From contig KN832557.1 in the NCBI GenBank assembly GCA_000827205.1, positions 566,493-630,492 on the forward strand: DNA of 64,000 bases. Reading direction: 5' to 3'. A model generated the notes under the pieces. It was not told where the DNA came from and searched no databases. It saw only the letters and a program-made list of their open reading frames with translations. Numbering within the stretch: the stretch's first letter is position 1; the number at the start of each line of letters is the position of its first letter. The DNA comes from Plicaturopsis crispa FD-325 SS-3. Lineage: Eukaryota > Basidiomycota > Agaricomycetes > Amylocorticiales > Amylocorticiaceae. Of the stretch, positions 45,057 to 55,909 are shown piece after piece. A program made the position numbers and the translations under genes.

Positions 45057-48000
45057 TTAATCCGACGATAATTCTAACACTTCCATGTCTTGGTGTGGAC
45101 GCGATTTCTTCTTTGGCCGCATTCGGTACCCCCACTGGTCTGAGCTTGGGTTGCCGCCGCCGTCGCTTTCCTCAGCCACATCCTCCACCGCGTTGATTTG
45201 TTCCGTAAAATCCTCCTCCGAGTCAGGGATGCCGTCGTCCTCGACGGCGTCTTCGTCATCCTCGTCGTCCTCGTCGGAGCTCGCAATCGCCGTTCTCTTC
45301 CTCTTGCTCCCGGTCGGTTTGTCTTTCGTACCCTTGCGCTTCGCCGTCGCCCCCTTTGTTTTCTGCTTGGACTTCAACTTGAGGAATGCGCACTGGAATT
45401 TGGGGGCCTTTCTTTCGACATCATCTCGAGAATGTCGCGTGAAACGAATGGCCTGGGTCCCCAGTGTCACGTAAACGTTTGTTGCGTACGCCGTGTTTGA
45501 ATAGCTTTCTTTCAGAAACCCCGCTAGAAGGAGCTCTAGTACAAGGGTCTCCGCGTCCTGAACACGGGGCGCATCGTCACGTTAAGATGAACGAATCTGA
45601 CAAAGTATTACTCACAAGCTTAGAAAGCGCGACCTTGCCTCCGGCAATCTCTTCAACGTTGAGGTGGGCCTTTTCTTTTGACTTGCCCTTTCTCGCCTTT
45701 CCGCCGACGTCAAGCGCCCCGCCACCCGTCCCTCTCACAATATCAGCCAATTTTCCCAGGGTGACGCGTCCACCCATGCTGTCGACAGCGCCCATGATCT
45801 TCAGCACTTGCCATGCTTCAACCGTCACGTCCCGGCGATCAATTGTTTCAGGGGGGCGTGTGCAGTTGTCACAGTTGCCACATCGCTGAAGGGCGTCCGA
45901 CTCGTCTGTAGTCCACGAGGAGATCGCCAGGTGCGACGACGCGGAAAAATACCTGCGCACAGCACGGGCCAAAGTAAATATGATGGACAGCGAGGCCACC
46001 AGCATGTCGTATGCCTGAAATTAAACAGCCTTACTTTGCGAATTGCAGTTTACGGCCTGGAAGCAGGGATGAAAGTCAGCAAGAATGAATTCACCAAAGC
46101 GCAGCACGCCTGTGCATTACTCACATTCATTGAGGTCTTGCGCAAAGCGAAGCATGTCGTGCACTGCGACTGGTGAGTAAGCACGCATGCAGGGGGAATG
46201 TGGATCTCATACATTTCTTGGTTCCTTCGTCCCCACTGCCAAACACCAGACCACTCAGTCGTGAGGCATCCTGTGGGCGAAAGTATAGGACGCAGTCCGC
46301 TGCTTGGCCATCTCGCCCGGCTCGCCCGGATTCTTGGTAAAAGCCGTCTATACTCTTCTGTGATCAACAAGTCTCGTCAGCCTTGAATGCAAACAACACG
46401 AGCGTAAGGCGTGCACACACCGATATCTTCGGTAACATGGTTTCGTGAATATCAATAAGGGACAAGGAGCCTGAAACATACTGTATGATGAAGCACAAAC
46501 CGGACATTGCCCTTGTCGATGCCCAGCCCAAAGGCTGCATCCAGGCGCACTCGTCAGCACGCCTAGTTCATGGATTTATAGTGCTCAAACGCACCGATGG
46601 TTGCACACACGACGTTGACATGACCTTTACGCCACTGCTTGTGGAGTCTCTCCTTCAGAGAGTCGTCGATTTCGCTGTTGTACACACCCGTCTTAATCTT
46701 CCCATGGCTGTGCTCCGCAAGATATTTTGCTACGGTCTCCGTGTCCTGTTTATACCCGCGTCAGGGTAGCAACTTCTAGCAAACGACGAGCAGACCTTCT
46801 TGCTCAGACAATATATGATTCCGCTGTCGTTCTCGTGGTGCTCGAGTATGTAGTCGCGCATGACGGCCAAAGCCTCGGTGGCATTGGCAGGTTTTGGCAG
46901 AATTGTGTACCGGAGATTTTTACGGTACAAGGGCGCCGAAAAGTAAACCGTACCATCGACGGCGGCACCTGTGGTACGATGACTGTTCTAGGCGCGACTA
47001 AGATGACGATGAAAAGTACGCACTGTGCCCGTCGACGACTGCCTTCATGCGTAAGATTTTGAGCAAATCTTCCAGGACGCGCGGCGGACATGTAGCAGAG
47101 AGCGCAAGAATGGGGACGTGCGGTACGAGTTGACGAAGCACGGTGAGTTTTTTGTAGTCGGGCCTATATATTCAATCGTCTCGCTAGAAAATGGTTTCAA
47201 TGCAAATGAAAACCTACCGGAAATCATGCCCGAGTTGAGATACGCAGTGCGCTTCATCAATAACAATACGGGCTACCGAAGGAACGACGTCAGCAACAAT
47301 CGGTAGGCTTATGATACTTATGAGTTACCGAGCTTGCCACCACTCGCAAGTCTCTCCAGTAAAGAGGTGAACGCCTTATTCTGGGCAATTTTTTCTGGCT
47401 TGAAAGATGCACTGAGTTAGTACGGCTCGCTACAACGACGCTAACTAGACAAGACCTACGGTAACATAGCACAATTTGATCTCCTTTTGATCCCTTAAGA
47501 GAGTGCCATCCGCACACGCCATTAGACGGCGAGTGATATCTCTAGTGTCCTCTTTCGACGTGCTACCATTGAGCATGACGGCCTCGACTGAAAACAGATC
47601 AATGAAAAGAGCTCGACGTAGACTATTTCACTCACTTCCGGCTTCGCGCAGGTGGAGTATCTGGTCTGTCATTAGGGCGATGAGTGGTGAGATCACAATC
47701 GTGCAACCTGCTGCAAGGATTGCGGGTAGCTGGTATGTCAGGGATTTACCGCCACCTAGAGATATTGAGCGCATCAGTGAGTTTCGCGACGTCCCAAAAT
47801 GGTGCTTACCCGTAGGCATGACACAGACGATATCTCGCTAACAAGGGGAATCAGAGTCAGAGTTGCATACGTCAGATACAGGACTCACACCGTCCATGTT
47901 TGCATTGCAAACACTACGTTGAAAGGCGCAGATAATTTAGACATAACAAGAGAATGAAGCAGCAGTATACACGCACCCTCGTTGGCATAGGCGCAAATTG

Positions 48001-48458
48001 TCGATGCCAAAGACTTTCTTCATTCGCACCTTGAGCACTTCGTCCCAATCGAATTTGCCTCCCTGGTAATCAATTCCTCCTGTCGCTTTGCCCTTTCCCT
48101 TCCTGTCGGAGAGAACAGGCGCAGACTGCGTGCCTTTCAACTCCTTGAGGATCCGTTCTCTGTCCCGTATGAGGAGCGAACGTGCAGCCTTCAATTTCGT
48201 GATGTCGTCGTCAATGCTACTAATCTCTTCCTCTATCTTAGACAGTTGTCCCGTAACGATCTGCTTCCTCAGGTAGGAAGACCCGGCTGCAGGCGCGTCG
48301 GATGTTCGACTCGAGCCGGCAACAGCTTCTTCCCTTGACATCTGCAAGACCGCCTCAAGCTCAGGCTATAGTCGACGTTAGAGTGCAATTACGCGTCGAA
48401 AACGCGACCAACTCACGTCGTCTGATCCAAACCTAATATCCGAGTCCCAGTCTGACAT
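45057..48458 (-). CDS. RecQ-family DNA helicase, RECQ1-like
   Basis: A 3'-5' helicase read through about 15 exons, starting [14 protein letters not shown] at 48458. A coiled-coil-like N-terminus ([20 protein letters not shown]) precedes the helicase core as in human RECQ1. Motifs: VMPTGGGKS (I), [11 protein letters not shown] (Ia), [19 protein letters not shown] (II and aromatic loop), LALSATCPP (III), [15 protein letters not shown] (IV), [15 protein letters not shown] (V), [12 protein letters not shown] (VI). A zinc-binding segment (CGNCDNC) and a winged-helix RQC domain ([29 protein letters not shown]) follow, then a Lys-rich and acidic tail. Micro-exons of 25 nt (47889-47913) and 22 nt (46035-46056) are required by the frame. 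The Trp normal in SQWGHDF is Leu (codon at 47232-47234). At the join before KSIDGFYQE two residues usual in the family are missing, so that splice site is less sure. Confidence 0.92.
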
Positions 48459-49111
48459 GGCGGTCTGCAGTCATGCGAATTTCGCCTTCGTTATAAGTAC
48501 AAGATGGTGGTAGGAAGAGAGACGCGTCGATACAAATTAGCCCCTGACCGTGAAGTCCTTGGACCGTACCGCACTACTACCGCACTCGTACCGCCATGCG
48601 ATCCACTCGAGCGCCCAAGTATGCGCCCTCTCCTCTATATGCTGGGACCTATAGGACGGCACCGACAACTGCCGTCGCGTCTCAGCCTCGCTATGTCGTG
48701 TTTCGTCGCGATCTCGAAGTCGGTGCGTTGGAATGTGTTTATATTGACAATGATAATATGAGGGCTAATCATGCTACTGCTCCTTGGAGAAATAGACCGT
48801 GACAAAGCCTTGAAAGCACACAAGCTTAGATGAGCCCACACGGACAGCTTGCGTGCAGAGCAGAAAAACGGATGTGTTGTTTGCCATTACTCAGTGTTGT
48901 CAGTGGCACCGTGTGCAGCTATCTATCCGGCAGGCACGTGGAGTCTGCGAATCACCTGCGTCAGTCGTGCACAGTATGGCAACATTGGCATATTCTGAGT
49001 GGATAGGTAAGCAGATGATATGTGCAGATGAGTACTTATACTTGGGAGTGGGCGCTCCCATCGGGTGCCTATTGAACTCCCCACGCACACTTCTCTTAAC
49101 CATCCACCACC
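48459..49111. other. Divergent intergenic region RecQ/GST
   Basis: Promoter region of both genes. Contains a short run of related CGTACCGCACTACTACCGCA units at 48560-48600. No gene is supported. Confidence 0.45.
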
Positions 49112-50058
49112 ATGTCGACTGAACCGCTCACCCTTTACACCGCCCCCGTACGCAGTCTATCCTAGTTATCGATGGTATGCATGCTAACGAGCCATACATG
49201 TAGATATGCCCCTTCGCGCACCGTGTATGTGCTCATACAAATGCCCTCCATATGCTTCATTAAAAAGAGTAATCTCAGGTCGAATTGACCCTCGAAGAGG
49301 TCGGTGCCAAATACACTAAATTCCCTATTGACTTGGACAACAAGCCGGAGTGGTTCCTCCCCAAAGTCAATGCACTCGGCAAGGTGTGTGTACATGACGC
49401 GTCTCCGATCCGTACTATGATGCGACGATCACCAGGTCCCCGTTATTGCATACGGCGGCCCCGAAGTACCTCCCGACCAGCCGTCCCCCGAGTCCGAGAA
49501 GATCAACGAATCGCTCATCCTCGTCGAGTTCGTCACCGACCTCTACCCCTCGTCCACGCTTCGCCCAGCCGATGCCGTCGGCCGCGCAAAAGCACGCCTC
49601 TTCATCGATGCCGTCTCCAACAAGTTCCTCCCCGCCTACGGCGCTGCCGTGCGCCAAGGAAAGTCAGAGGAGCTTCTTAAAGGCGCAGAAGCGCTGCAGG
49701 CATTGTTACCAGCGGACAAGCCGTTCGCCCTCGGCGATACGTTCACGGTTGCGGACGTGTCGGTTGCGCCATTCCTCGCACGGCTCGAAGTCGCGCTGAC
49801 GAACGATGCCGGCGCATATGACGTGGGCGAAGGCCCGCGGCTGTACAAGGTGCTCAAGGAGGACCCGAAGTACGCGAGGTTCTGGAAATACTTCCAGGAT
49901 CTCAAGGCCCGTCCCAGTTACAAGGCGACATTTGATGAGGTGCGTTCGCAGATTCAGACGCGGTGATGGCATTGCTAACCCATCAGATATAGGAATACGT
50001 GAAGGATCGCCTTGTCAAAAGATTGGTTCAACTGCGCGCTGCAAAGCAGTCGCAGTAA
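49112..50058 (+). CDS. Glutathione S-transferase, omega-like
   Basis: Five exons (49112-49147, 49204-49224, 49279-49383, 49436-49939, 49993-50058) encode 243 residues. The start MSTEPLTLYTAP is followed by a 21-nt exon encoding ICPFAHR, which carries the active-site cysteine typical of omega GSTs. Next come VELTLEEVGAKYTKFPIDL and the cis-Pro glutathione site KVPVIAYGG with the Glu-Ser pair PSPESEKINES. The helical C-terminal domain contains FALGDTFTVADVSVAPFLAR. The pattern is close to the omega-type enzymes of wood-decay Polyporales (deglutathionylation of wood-derived and stress compounds). The start sits in a CACCATG context. Confidence 0.93.
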
Positions 50059-50215
50059 GCGGATGGATTGAAATACATTGCGGTGAGATTACGGAGCTAC
50101 AATGTGTATCGTATATGACAAATGGAATATGTGTACAAGAGTATAAGAAATGTTTACAGGAATCGTCGCCCCCGCCTCGCAGGGATCCTTGCATTCATTC
50201 AATGGCCGTTGTGTA

Positions 50216-50967
50216 TCAGACGTCGAAACCAAGTTCACTCCAATAATACGCCGAGTCCGGGTCTTCCTCTACATAATCCCGTACACGCGTCTTCGCAGCA
50301 TTCACAAACCATTTCGGCATCCACCGTTCCGTACGCAGCTCCAGTGCATGTTCGTCCACAGCTATTGCCAGGAGCTCATCGATATCGTCGATGTCGTCCC
50401 ACTGCTTCGCGCGCATGTCCGGGCGGTAGTGCGCGCGGTGGTGGTCCCACCCCTGCAGCTTCAGCAGCAGGAGCGCCAGCAGCGGCATCGCGGGCGCGCC
50501 CATGCTCCCCGTCGCGTAATTGATCTGCCCCGGGGGTATGCGCGGGAGGTTGAGCTCCCCGCCGGGGACGAGGATGTCTACCTTGCATTCGCGTTCGCCA
50601 GAGGCATCGAGCGCGAAGTGCAGGATGCGGTAGGTGTTGCGCGGGTTTCTCGAGTTTGTGAGATAGAACCGCGGGTTGGTCTCCACGATGAGCGCTTTTA
50701 TCTGCTCTGCATCGTAATCGCGAGTGAGGACCAGCATGTCAATATCCTAGATCGGCGTGATGGGAGCAGGGGAAGAATGCGGGAATCTCAGTGTCCAGAA
50801 ATATGCAGTATTTCCAAAGCACGACGCACGTTTGGGGTACGAGATATCCCGTAGACGGAGCATGCGGCGCTACCGAAAAGACAACAGCGTAGACCGTTGT
50901 CCTCTAGAGCACGGGTGGTGGCCTTGGCGGCCCTTCGTATCTCACGCATTCGTAACGGTAATGCCAT
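50216..50967 (-). CDS. Nucleotidyltransferase-fold protein
   Basis: Two exons (50830-50967 and 50216-50746, intron 83 nt) encode 222 residues. The core motif of the superfamily is complete: LFGSAACSVYG, then NDIDMLVLT with the D-x-D metal ligands, and a later CKVDILVPGG that offers the third acidic residue. The rest is helical (MPLLALLLLKLQGW, DIDDIDELLAIAVD) and ends WSELGFDV. It matches a small cytosolic family seen repeatedly in agaricomycetes; no substrate is known to me. It converges on the GST gene with 157 bases between stop codons. Start MALPLRMREIRRAAK is the first in-frame ATG. Confidence 0.78.
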
Positions 50968-53124
50968 GGTCTATGCAAGGAGGCTCAGGTGTGGTTGTGG
51001 TGTACACTATCGCGGAGAGGCAGGGTGGGTGGTTTACGTCGAGGAGAGATAACAGATGTTGCCACTTGTGGAGCGTTCGTACTCAGACTGTAGGTTAGTT
51101 GGCAAAGGGCCGTTGTGCGGTATATATACCTCTGTACACGAGGTCTCTGAGTCAGGATCCAGAAGGCCGGCTTGTGGAAGGTCAATGGAAGGTTATCGGG
51201 AACAACAAAGGATGGCCCATTTAGCAGGGCGAAGTTCCACCGTAAGCGCCTTCAACAGGGAACTCGGAAACGCATCTAGACCACGGTAGTATAAGCGCTT
51301 GGGAAACACAGGATAGTTAGCAACCAAAGTTTCAGTACACAAAAAGCACTCACCAGTACTTTTATACGAAGATCGGAAAGCAGCGAGATAAGGCAACTTT
51401 GTCATAACTCACAAGGCAAGATGAAGACGTACTTACGCAGAACAACCACATTGATTGTTATTTGAAAGACCGCTGCAGGCCGCTGCGTGGTCCGACTTGC
51501 ACACAGCAATTACACCACCAGAAGTCTACTTGATATTGGCTGATACGGCAACACAATAGATACCTCGTTGAGATACCAGGCTCATTAGCCTATCCGACAG
51601 ACTCTGCGCACCGTACCGCAGCAGCGCGTTTCACAGTCCGTAGTCCTACTGGCAAGGTAAAGGCGAAAACGATAAACCTATCTGGGCACCAGTAAGCATA
51701 AGAAGAGGCCGTTTACACGCAAAAGAGCTGTGCACTGACCATTGGCTCTCTTCTCCGGTCCGCACTTGGGTATCCTCCCATCCATCTTCGAGATTCTCAC
51801 TGCCGGCGATCAAAGACAAAGAGCAACGGTCGATGTGGTCGCCTCTCGTAGAGAGTATCGCTACCCCAGTCTCCTCATGGCGACAGCTGAGGTGAAACGT
51901 GAGTACTTACATCTTGCCAGAGTGCGCCCCGAACGATGCGCAGCACCCGCGGAGGCGCCTCAGAAATAGAACACGACACCAGCACGCACTCAGCGTTCGC
52001 GCGGATTCGGCGTCTTAGGCCCAGACAGCGGCAAGCCGACACCAAGCGAGATTGAAGCGCTGAGCAAGCTGAGAGGACAAAAGACATGTGGCAGCGCGAC
52101 TCAACGCCTGATATCGCCTTATGTAATCGCCCATTGCCATTTTGGGAGATTTTGCGCGGGAGGGATCTCTGCTTCGATTCGATACATTCGATTCAGCAGT
52201 AGATCATGACAAAACCACGTTTCGCAGAAAAATCAAGAGCCCAGTGTAGGTACCGTTCCGGGATTCTTTGATGTCCCGCAGAAGTAACACGACGCAGTTG
52301 AGTACAATCCACGAAGACTTAAGCCACTAGTAGGGCTTACTCAACTAGTGCTCTGAGTACGGTGAGACAGTGAGTGTAATGGAAGCAGCTCTGAACGATC
52401 CAAGCACGATCCGAGGAATATGTCCAGTGTCCCATGAGATATGCACTAGATATGCTTGTTATTGTCGAAGGAGTTGCGATGACCGTAAGAATGACAGTCT
52501 GCATGCCACGCGGCGAGGTTGCTGTGGGCATGCAAGAGTGCGAGTACAACGGCAGGCCCAGGTCGTTTTAGCGTGTAACATCGACGTCGTAAAACAATGG
52601 ATGTGCAGGACACAAGAGGAAAACGAGACGGACGAGGAACAATGCCACATTTCAAACTCCGCGGCAGTTGCCGGTCTTTGACCCGTCGTCCGTTCAACCT
52701 CTCTGTTATTTCTCTTCGCCACAAAATATTTACAGAAGCAATATCACGGCCAGAATATAGAGCTCTAAGATGTACTGAGGCACTTGTTTTGTATTTTTTG
52801 GGAGACGGCGAGTGGCAGAGGTGTAGCCGAGAATGAATCTTTGCCGGATCTCGGATCGGAGTTCGGAAGTGGACAATGAGTGGTTGTGCGCTCTGTCCAG
52901 TGCGCAACCGAGTCGAACAAAAGACTACCGCGTTTATACTAAAGGCAAGTCCTCGTCGCCTTATTTTCCCCAGCTTTCTTTTGCTAACGATAGTTGTCTT
53001 CTGCTAACGACCACATCCTCTACGCTGCGCACTAACGAACATTGCCATGACTTCCTGTCAGTGCACTTTCTCTTTCACCCGAGATTTCATGCTAACTAGT
53101 TGCACAGTTTTCTCGAGAGACAAT
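50968..53124. other. Gap of about 2.2 kb without a supported gene
   Basis: Open stretches on both strands lack similarity. A minus-strand stretch at 51900-52087 starts with ATG and ends at a good donor (GATGTAAGTA) but no following exon makes sense. Copy C of the conserved element lies at 52098-52127. The final 200 bases are the CT-rich leader of the next gene. Confidence 0.4.
52098..52127 (-). promoter_or_regulatory. Conserved bipartite element, copy C
   Basis: GACTCAACGCCTGATAT and TTATGTAA with the same spacing as copies A and B. Here no F-box-like gene follows, so the element may be a relic, a regulator of an unrecognised gene, or part of a dispersed repeat. Confidence 0.4.
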
Positions 53125-55299
53125 ATGTCGTCGAGTCTCAAACGCTCCGCCGCAATACGCTCGCGCAAGCCAAACTCACTACAAGTCATCCCAGAGCTCT
53201 CTGAGCCAGAGGACATCGCGTCTACCTCTGCCACCTCCCCGCCCGCGAAACGCGCTATCCGCAGACGCCGCGAAAGCATCCGTATCATCACGCCCGACCA
53301 CATCTCGCTCGCGTCCTGCCCCAAGAAATACTCTCCCGCCCACGACTTTGTCCCCGGCGAAAGCATCTTCACTATCGACCGCCCACCACGCCCCGCCCCT
53401 AGCCCACCCACTTCCGCGACATCGAGTCCGCCATCAAGCCCCGACTCATTCCAATTAGCTTTTCCAGGCGTCGGCCCTCTTGACTTCCCTCATCCACCGA
53501 CGCCTTTCACACCCACTGCCTCGCCCTCACCTTCGCGTTCGCGTTGCCAGTCACCTACACGCTCGCTGTTCTCCCGCGCTCGTTGGCAATCGCCATCCTT
53601 CTCGTCTCCGAGCAGCAGCCCCGAATCAGACACTACTGGTCTTCCCACTACCCCTTCGTCCTCTGACGATGAGTTCCCGCGATCCGTTCCATTCCCCTCT
53701 TTGCGCCCTCGCCGCGCGTCCATCAGGCCGCTCTCCATTGTGAAGCACGCTAGCAGGACCGTCGAAGAGTGTGGTGTATGGGGAGATGATGAGGCCCACA
53801 TGCCGTGTGCTGACGAGCAGGACGTCTCTTGCATTGAAGCGAAGGACAGTGATGATGCCCCCAGTGACAATGACAGTGACGCCAGCAGCGACAGCGGGAA
53901 TGCGTGGTATAACCGCGAGTTCAACGAGATCCTCTCCCTTACATCTATCCACAATCACCACGGGCCTGCGCGCCCCGAGTCCATCTACATCCCACGGACA
54001 TCCCGCAGGAACTCCACCATTGAACCACGCGGCCGCACCAGAATGAGCAAGCCCCTACCGAATATCCCTGTCGTTGACCCGGCCTTCCCATCCCCGTCGT
54101 CGCAGCGCCGCTCGCGCCAGATCCCAGCGATGCCCAAACGCGCCCCGCCTCCTCCTCCCATCATGCTCCGCCCTCCTCCACGTTCGGCAGTGCCGGACGA
54201 TGTTGAGTTTGAGTGCGAAATTGAGCTGGAGGACGATGCGAGCAACGTGTGCCTCATCGGGTCCGAGCGCGACGATGTGAGCAACGTGTTCCTCTCTGGG
54301 TCTGGGTCGCCGGACGCGTTCTCCTTCAGCAGTGCAAGCTCGTACTCTCAGGACGGCAGCTCGTGCCTCGAGGAGGCCCATTTTGACGTCGAGCTCGATG
54401 CCGACGCGATGGATGCTCCCTTACGCCTTCCCCTTTCTCTGCCGTCTTCCCCCGTGGACCTCGAGCTGGACATCGCCATGGGGCTTGAGGAGCTTGCACT
54501 TGCCCGAGAGCGCGGCCAGCTGTCTCCGCTGTCCCCCTTCTCGTTGTCAGATTACGCCTCTACACCCGTTACGGAACGCGCTCCGCAACAGGAACCAACC
54601 ACTGTACATACGCAGATGGCCACTGTGCCAACCGAATACCCCCAGGGCCGCGTCGATGGTGCGCAAGACCGCGTACTTCGCTCGCGCTGGTCCTCTTCCA
54701 CCCTCTCCTCCATCCCCGAACAGGGCTCCTCGCACGGGCTCGATTTCGCGTCGGGGCTCAGGAGCCCCGCGTCGAAACTCAAGTTCTACTTCGGCAGCGC
54801 GAAGAAGCGCGGGATGAAGGCGCCCGGCCCGGGGTCCGTTCGCAAGACGACGACCTCCCCGAAGACGCCGCCCTCCGCCTTCAAGATCGCCTCGCCCAAC
54901 CCGTACAAGGGCACCTCCCCGGCCTTCTCGATGAAGGGCCACACCGCCCGCGGGCTCTCGATCGACTCCGCCGCGCCCATGCGCACGCCAATGTCGCCAG
55001 CCTTCTCGGCCCGCCGCAGTGCGGACGGGTACCCTGCGAGCCCCAGCCCTAGTGGCTTCGCTCGCGGTGGCGGCTCCCCTGGAAGCTCTTTCAGCTTCCC
55101 CAGCAGCCCGAGTGGCCAGCTGGGTCGAGGCAGGAGCAGCGGGAGCCCGAGTGGCTACGGCAGCCCTAGTGGCAGCCCGGGCTTGCAGCGCCAGTCGAGC
55201 CGGTGCAGCTCGAGTGCGGCGAGTGACAGTGGGGAGAGTACTGGGAGTGCGGGGCTGAGGAGGAAGCCGATACCGGTGGAGATGTTCCTCCGGTGTTGA
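53125..55299 (+). CDS. Long intrinsically disordered protein, basidiomycete-type
   Basis: A single exon of 724 residues from the ATG at 53125 (an in-frame ATG at 53047 would add 26 residues of Cys/Phe-rich sequence and is less likely). Almost all of it is predicted by eye to be disordered: SPPTSATSSPPSSPDS, SPSSSPESDTTGLP, an acidic patch (DSDDAPSDNDSDASSDSG), a proline run (KRAPPPPPIMLRPPP) and Gly/Ser repeats (SGSPSGYGSPSGSPG). Short hydrophobic motifs stand out: WYNREFNEILSLTS, LDIAMGLEELALARER, SKLKFYFGSAKKRG and the end RRKPIPVEMFLRC. I do not recognise a family; the last motif recurs, from memory, in other basidiomycete proteins. It may be a phosphoregulated scaffold. Confidence 0.7.
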   Translation: MSSSLKRSAAIRSRKPNSLQVIPELSEPEDIASTSATSPPAKRAIRRRRESIRIITPDHISLASCPKKYSPAHDFVPGESIFTIDRPPRPAPSPPTSATSSPPSSPDSFQLAFPGVGPLDFPHPPTPFTPTASPSPSRSRCQSPTRSLFSRARWQSPSFSSPSSSPESDTTGLPTTPSSSDDEFPRSVPFPSLRPRRASIRPLSIVKHASRTVEECGVWGDDEAHMPCADEQDVSCIEAKDSDDAPSDNDSDASSDSGNAWYNREFNEILSLTSIHNHHGPARPESIYIPRTSRRNSTIEPRGRTRMSKPLPNIPVVDPAFPSPSSQRRSRQIPAMPKRAPPPPPIMLRPPPRSAVPDDVEFECEIELEDDASNVCLIGSERDDVSNVFLSGSGSPDAFSFSSASSYSQDGSSCLEEAHFDVELDADAMDAPLRLPLSLPSSPVDLELDIAMGLEELALARERGQLSPLSPFSLSDYASTPVTERAPQQEPTTVHTQMATVPTEYPQGRVDGAQDRVLRSRWSSSTLSSIPEQGSSHGLDFASGLRSPASKLKFYFGSAKKRGMKAPGPGSVRKTTTSPKTPPSAFKIASPNPYKGTSPAFSMKGHTARGLSIDSAAPMRTPMSPAFSARRSADGYPASPSPSGFARGGGSPGSSFSFPSSPSGQLGRGRSSGSPSGYGSPSGSPGLQRQSSRCSSSAASDSGESTGSAGLRRKPIPVEMFLRC

Positions 55300-55909
55300 G
55301 CGGCTTATTCTATTCATCTGCGACGACATTTACGACCTGCGACGACCAACCATCTATTCGGATTCGCATAGACAGGCATCCACACCGTGTATCCATATCC
55401 ACCAACCTAATTCCGGCGCTCTACCACGTCAACCTGCTGTATCACCCTTCTTATACTTCGTCTTTCGGTTCATCTTCCTCCTTTTCATCTTCGTTTTGCT
55501 TTCTTCTTTTCAACATCCCATTAGACCTCACACACTCACTCATTTGCTAGCATCCATGCGCATTTATTTATTCTTTTGCTCATATTCTCGTTTCTTCTCA
55601 TCATCTCACTGTAGCCCATACATACCCTACTCTAGTCTGGTTATGAATATAACGACGGTTACCCAATATTATTTGCAATGATCATCACTTGCGTGGAGGA
55701 AGTACCAAGACATGATCGATGAGCGCTCGAGACCAACTTGAAGCTTGAAGCTTGAAGTGCGGTGGAGACCCGAATACTATCATGCCATGGTTCACGGCAA
55801 GTCCATACTTGCAGTATATTAATCCTGCCATGTACATGCGCAGGGAGTACCCAAGAATTATATACTAAAACATATTTGTAGCACACCGCTCAATCAACCG
55901 CGCACCCTA
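55300..55909. other. Convergent 3' region
   Basis: Lies between the 3' ends of two converging genes. The first 250 bases are CT-rich with TTCTTTTCA-like runs and are probably 3' untranslated sequence. A short direct repeat AGCTTGAAGCTTGAAG is at 55741-55757. Confidence 0.5.

Noticed and set aside
48560-48600. CGTACCGCACTACTACCGCA run as a tandem repeat or CRISPR-like array
   Set aside because: Too short and irregular; only two or three partial units.
51900-52087. Third F-box-like family member downstream of element copy C
   Set aside because: The open stretch ends at a good donor, but its protein has none of the family motifs.
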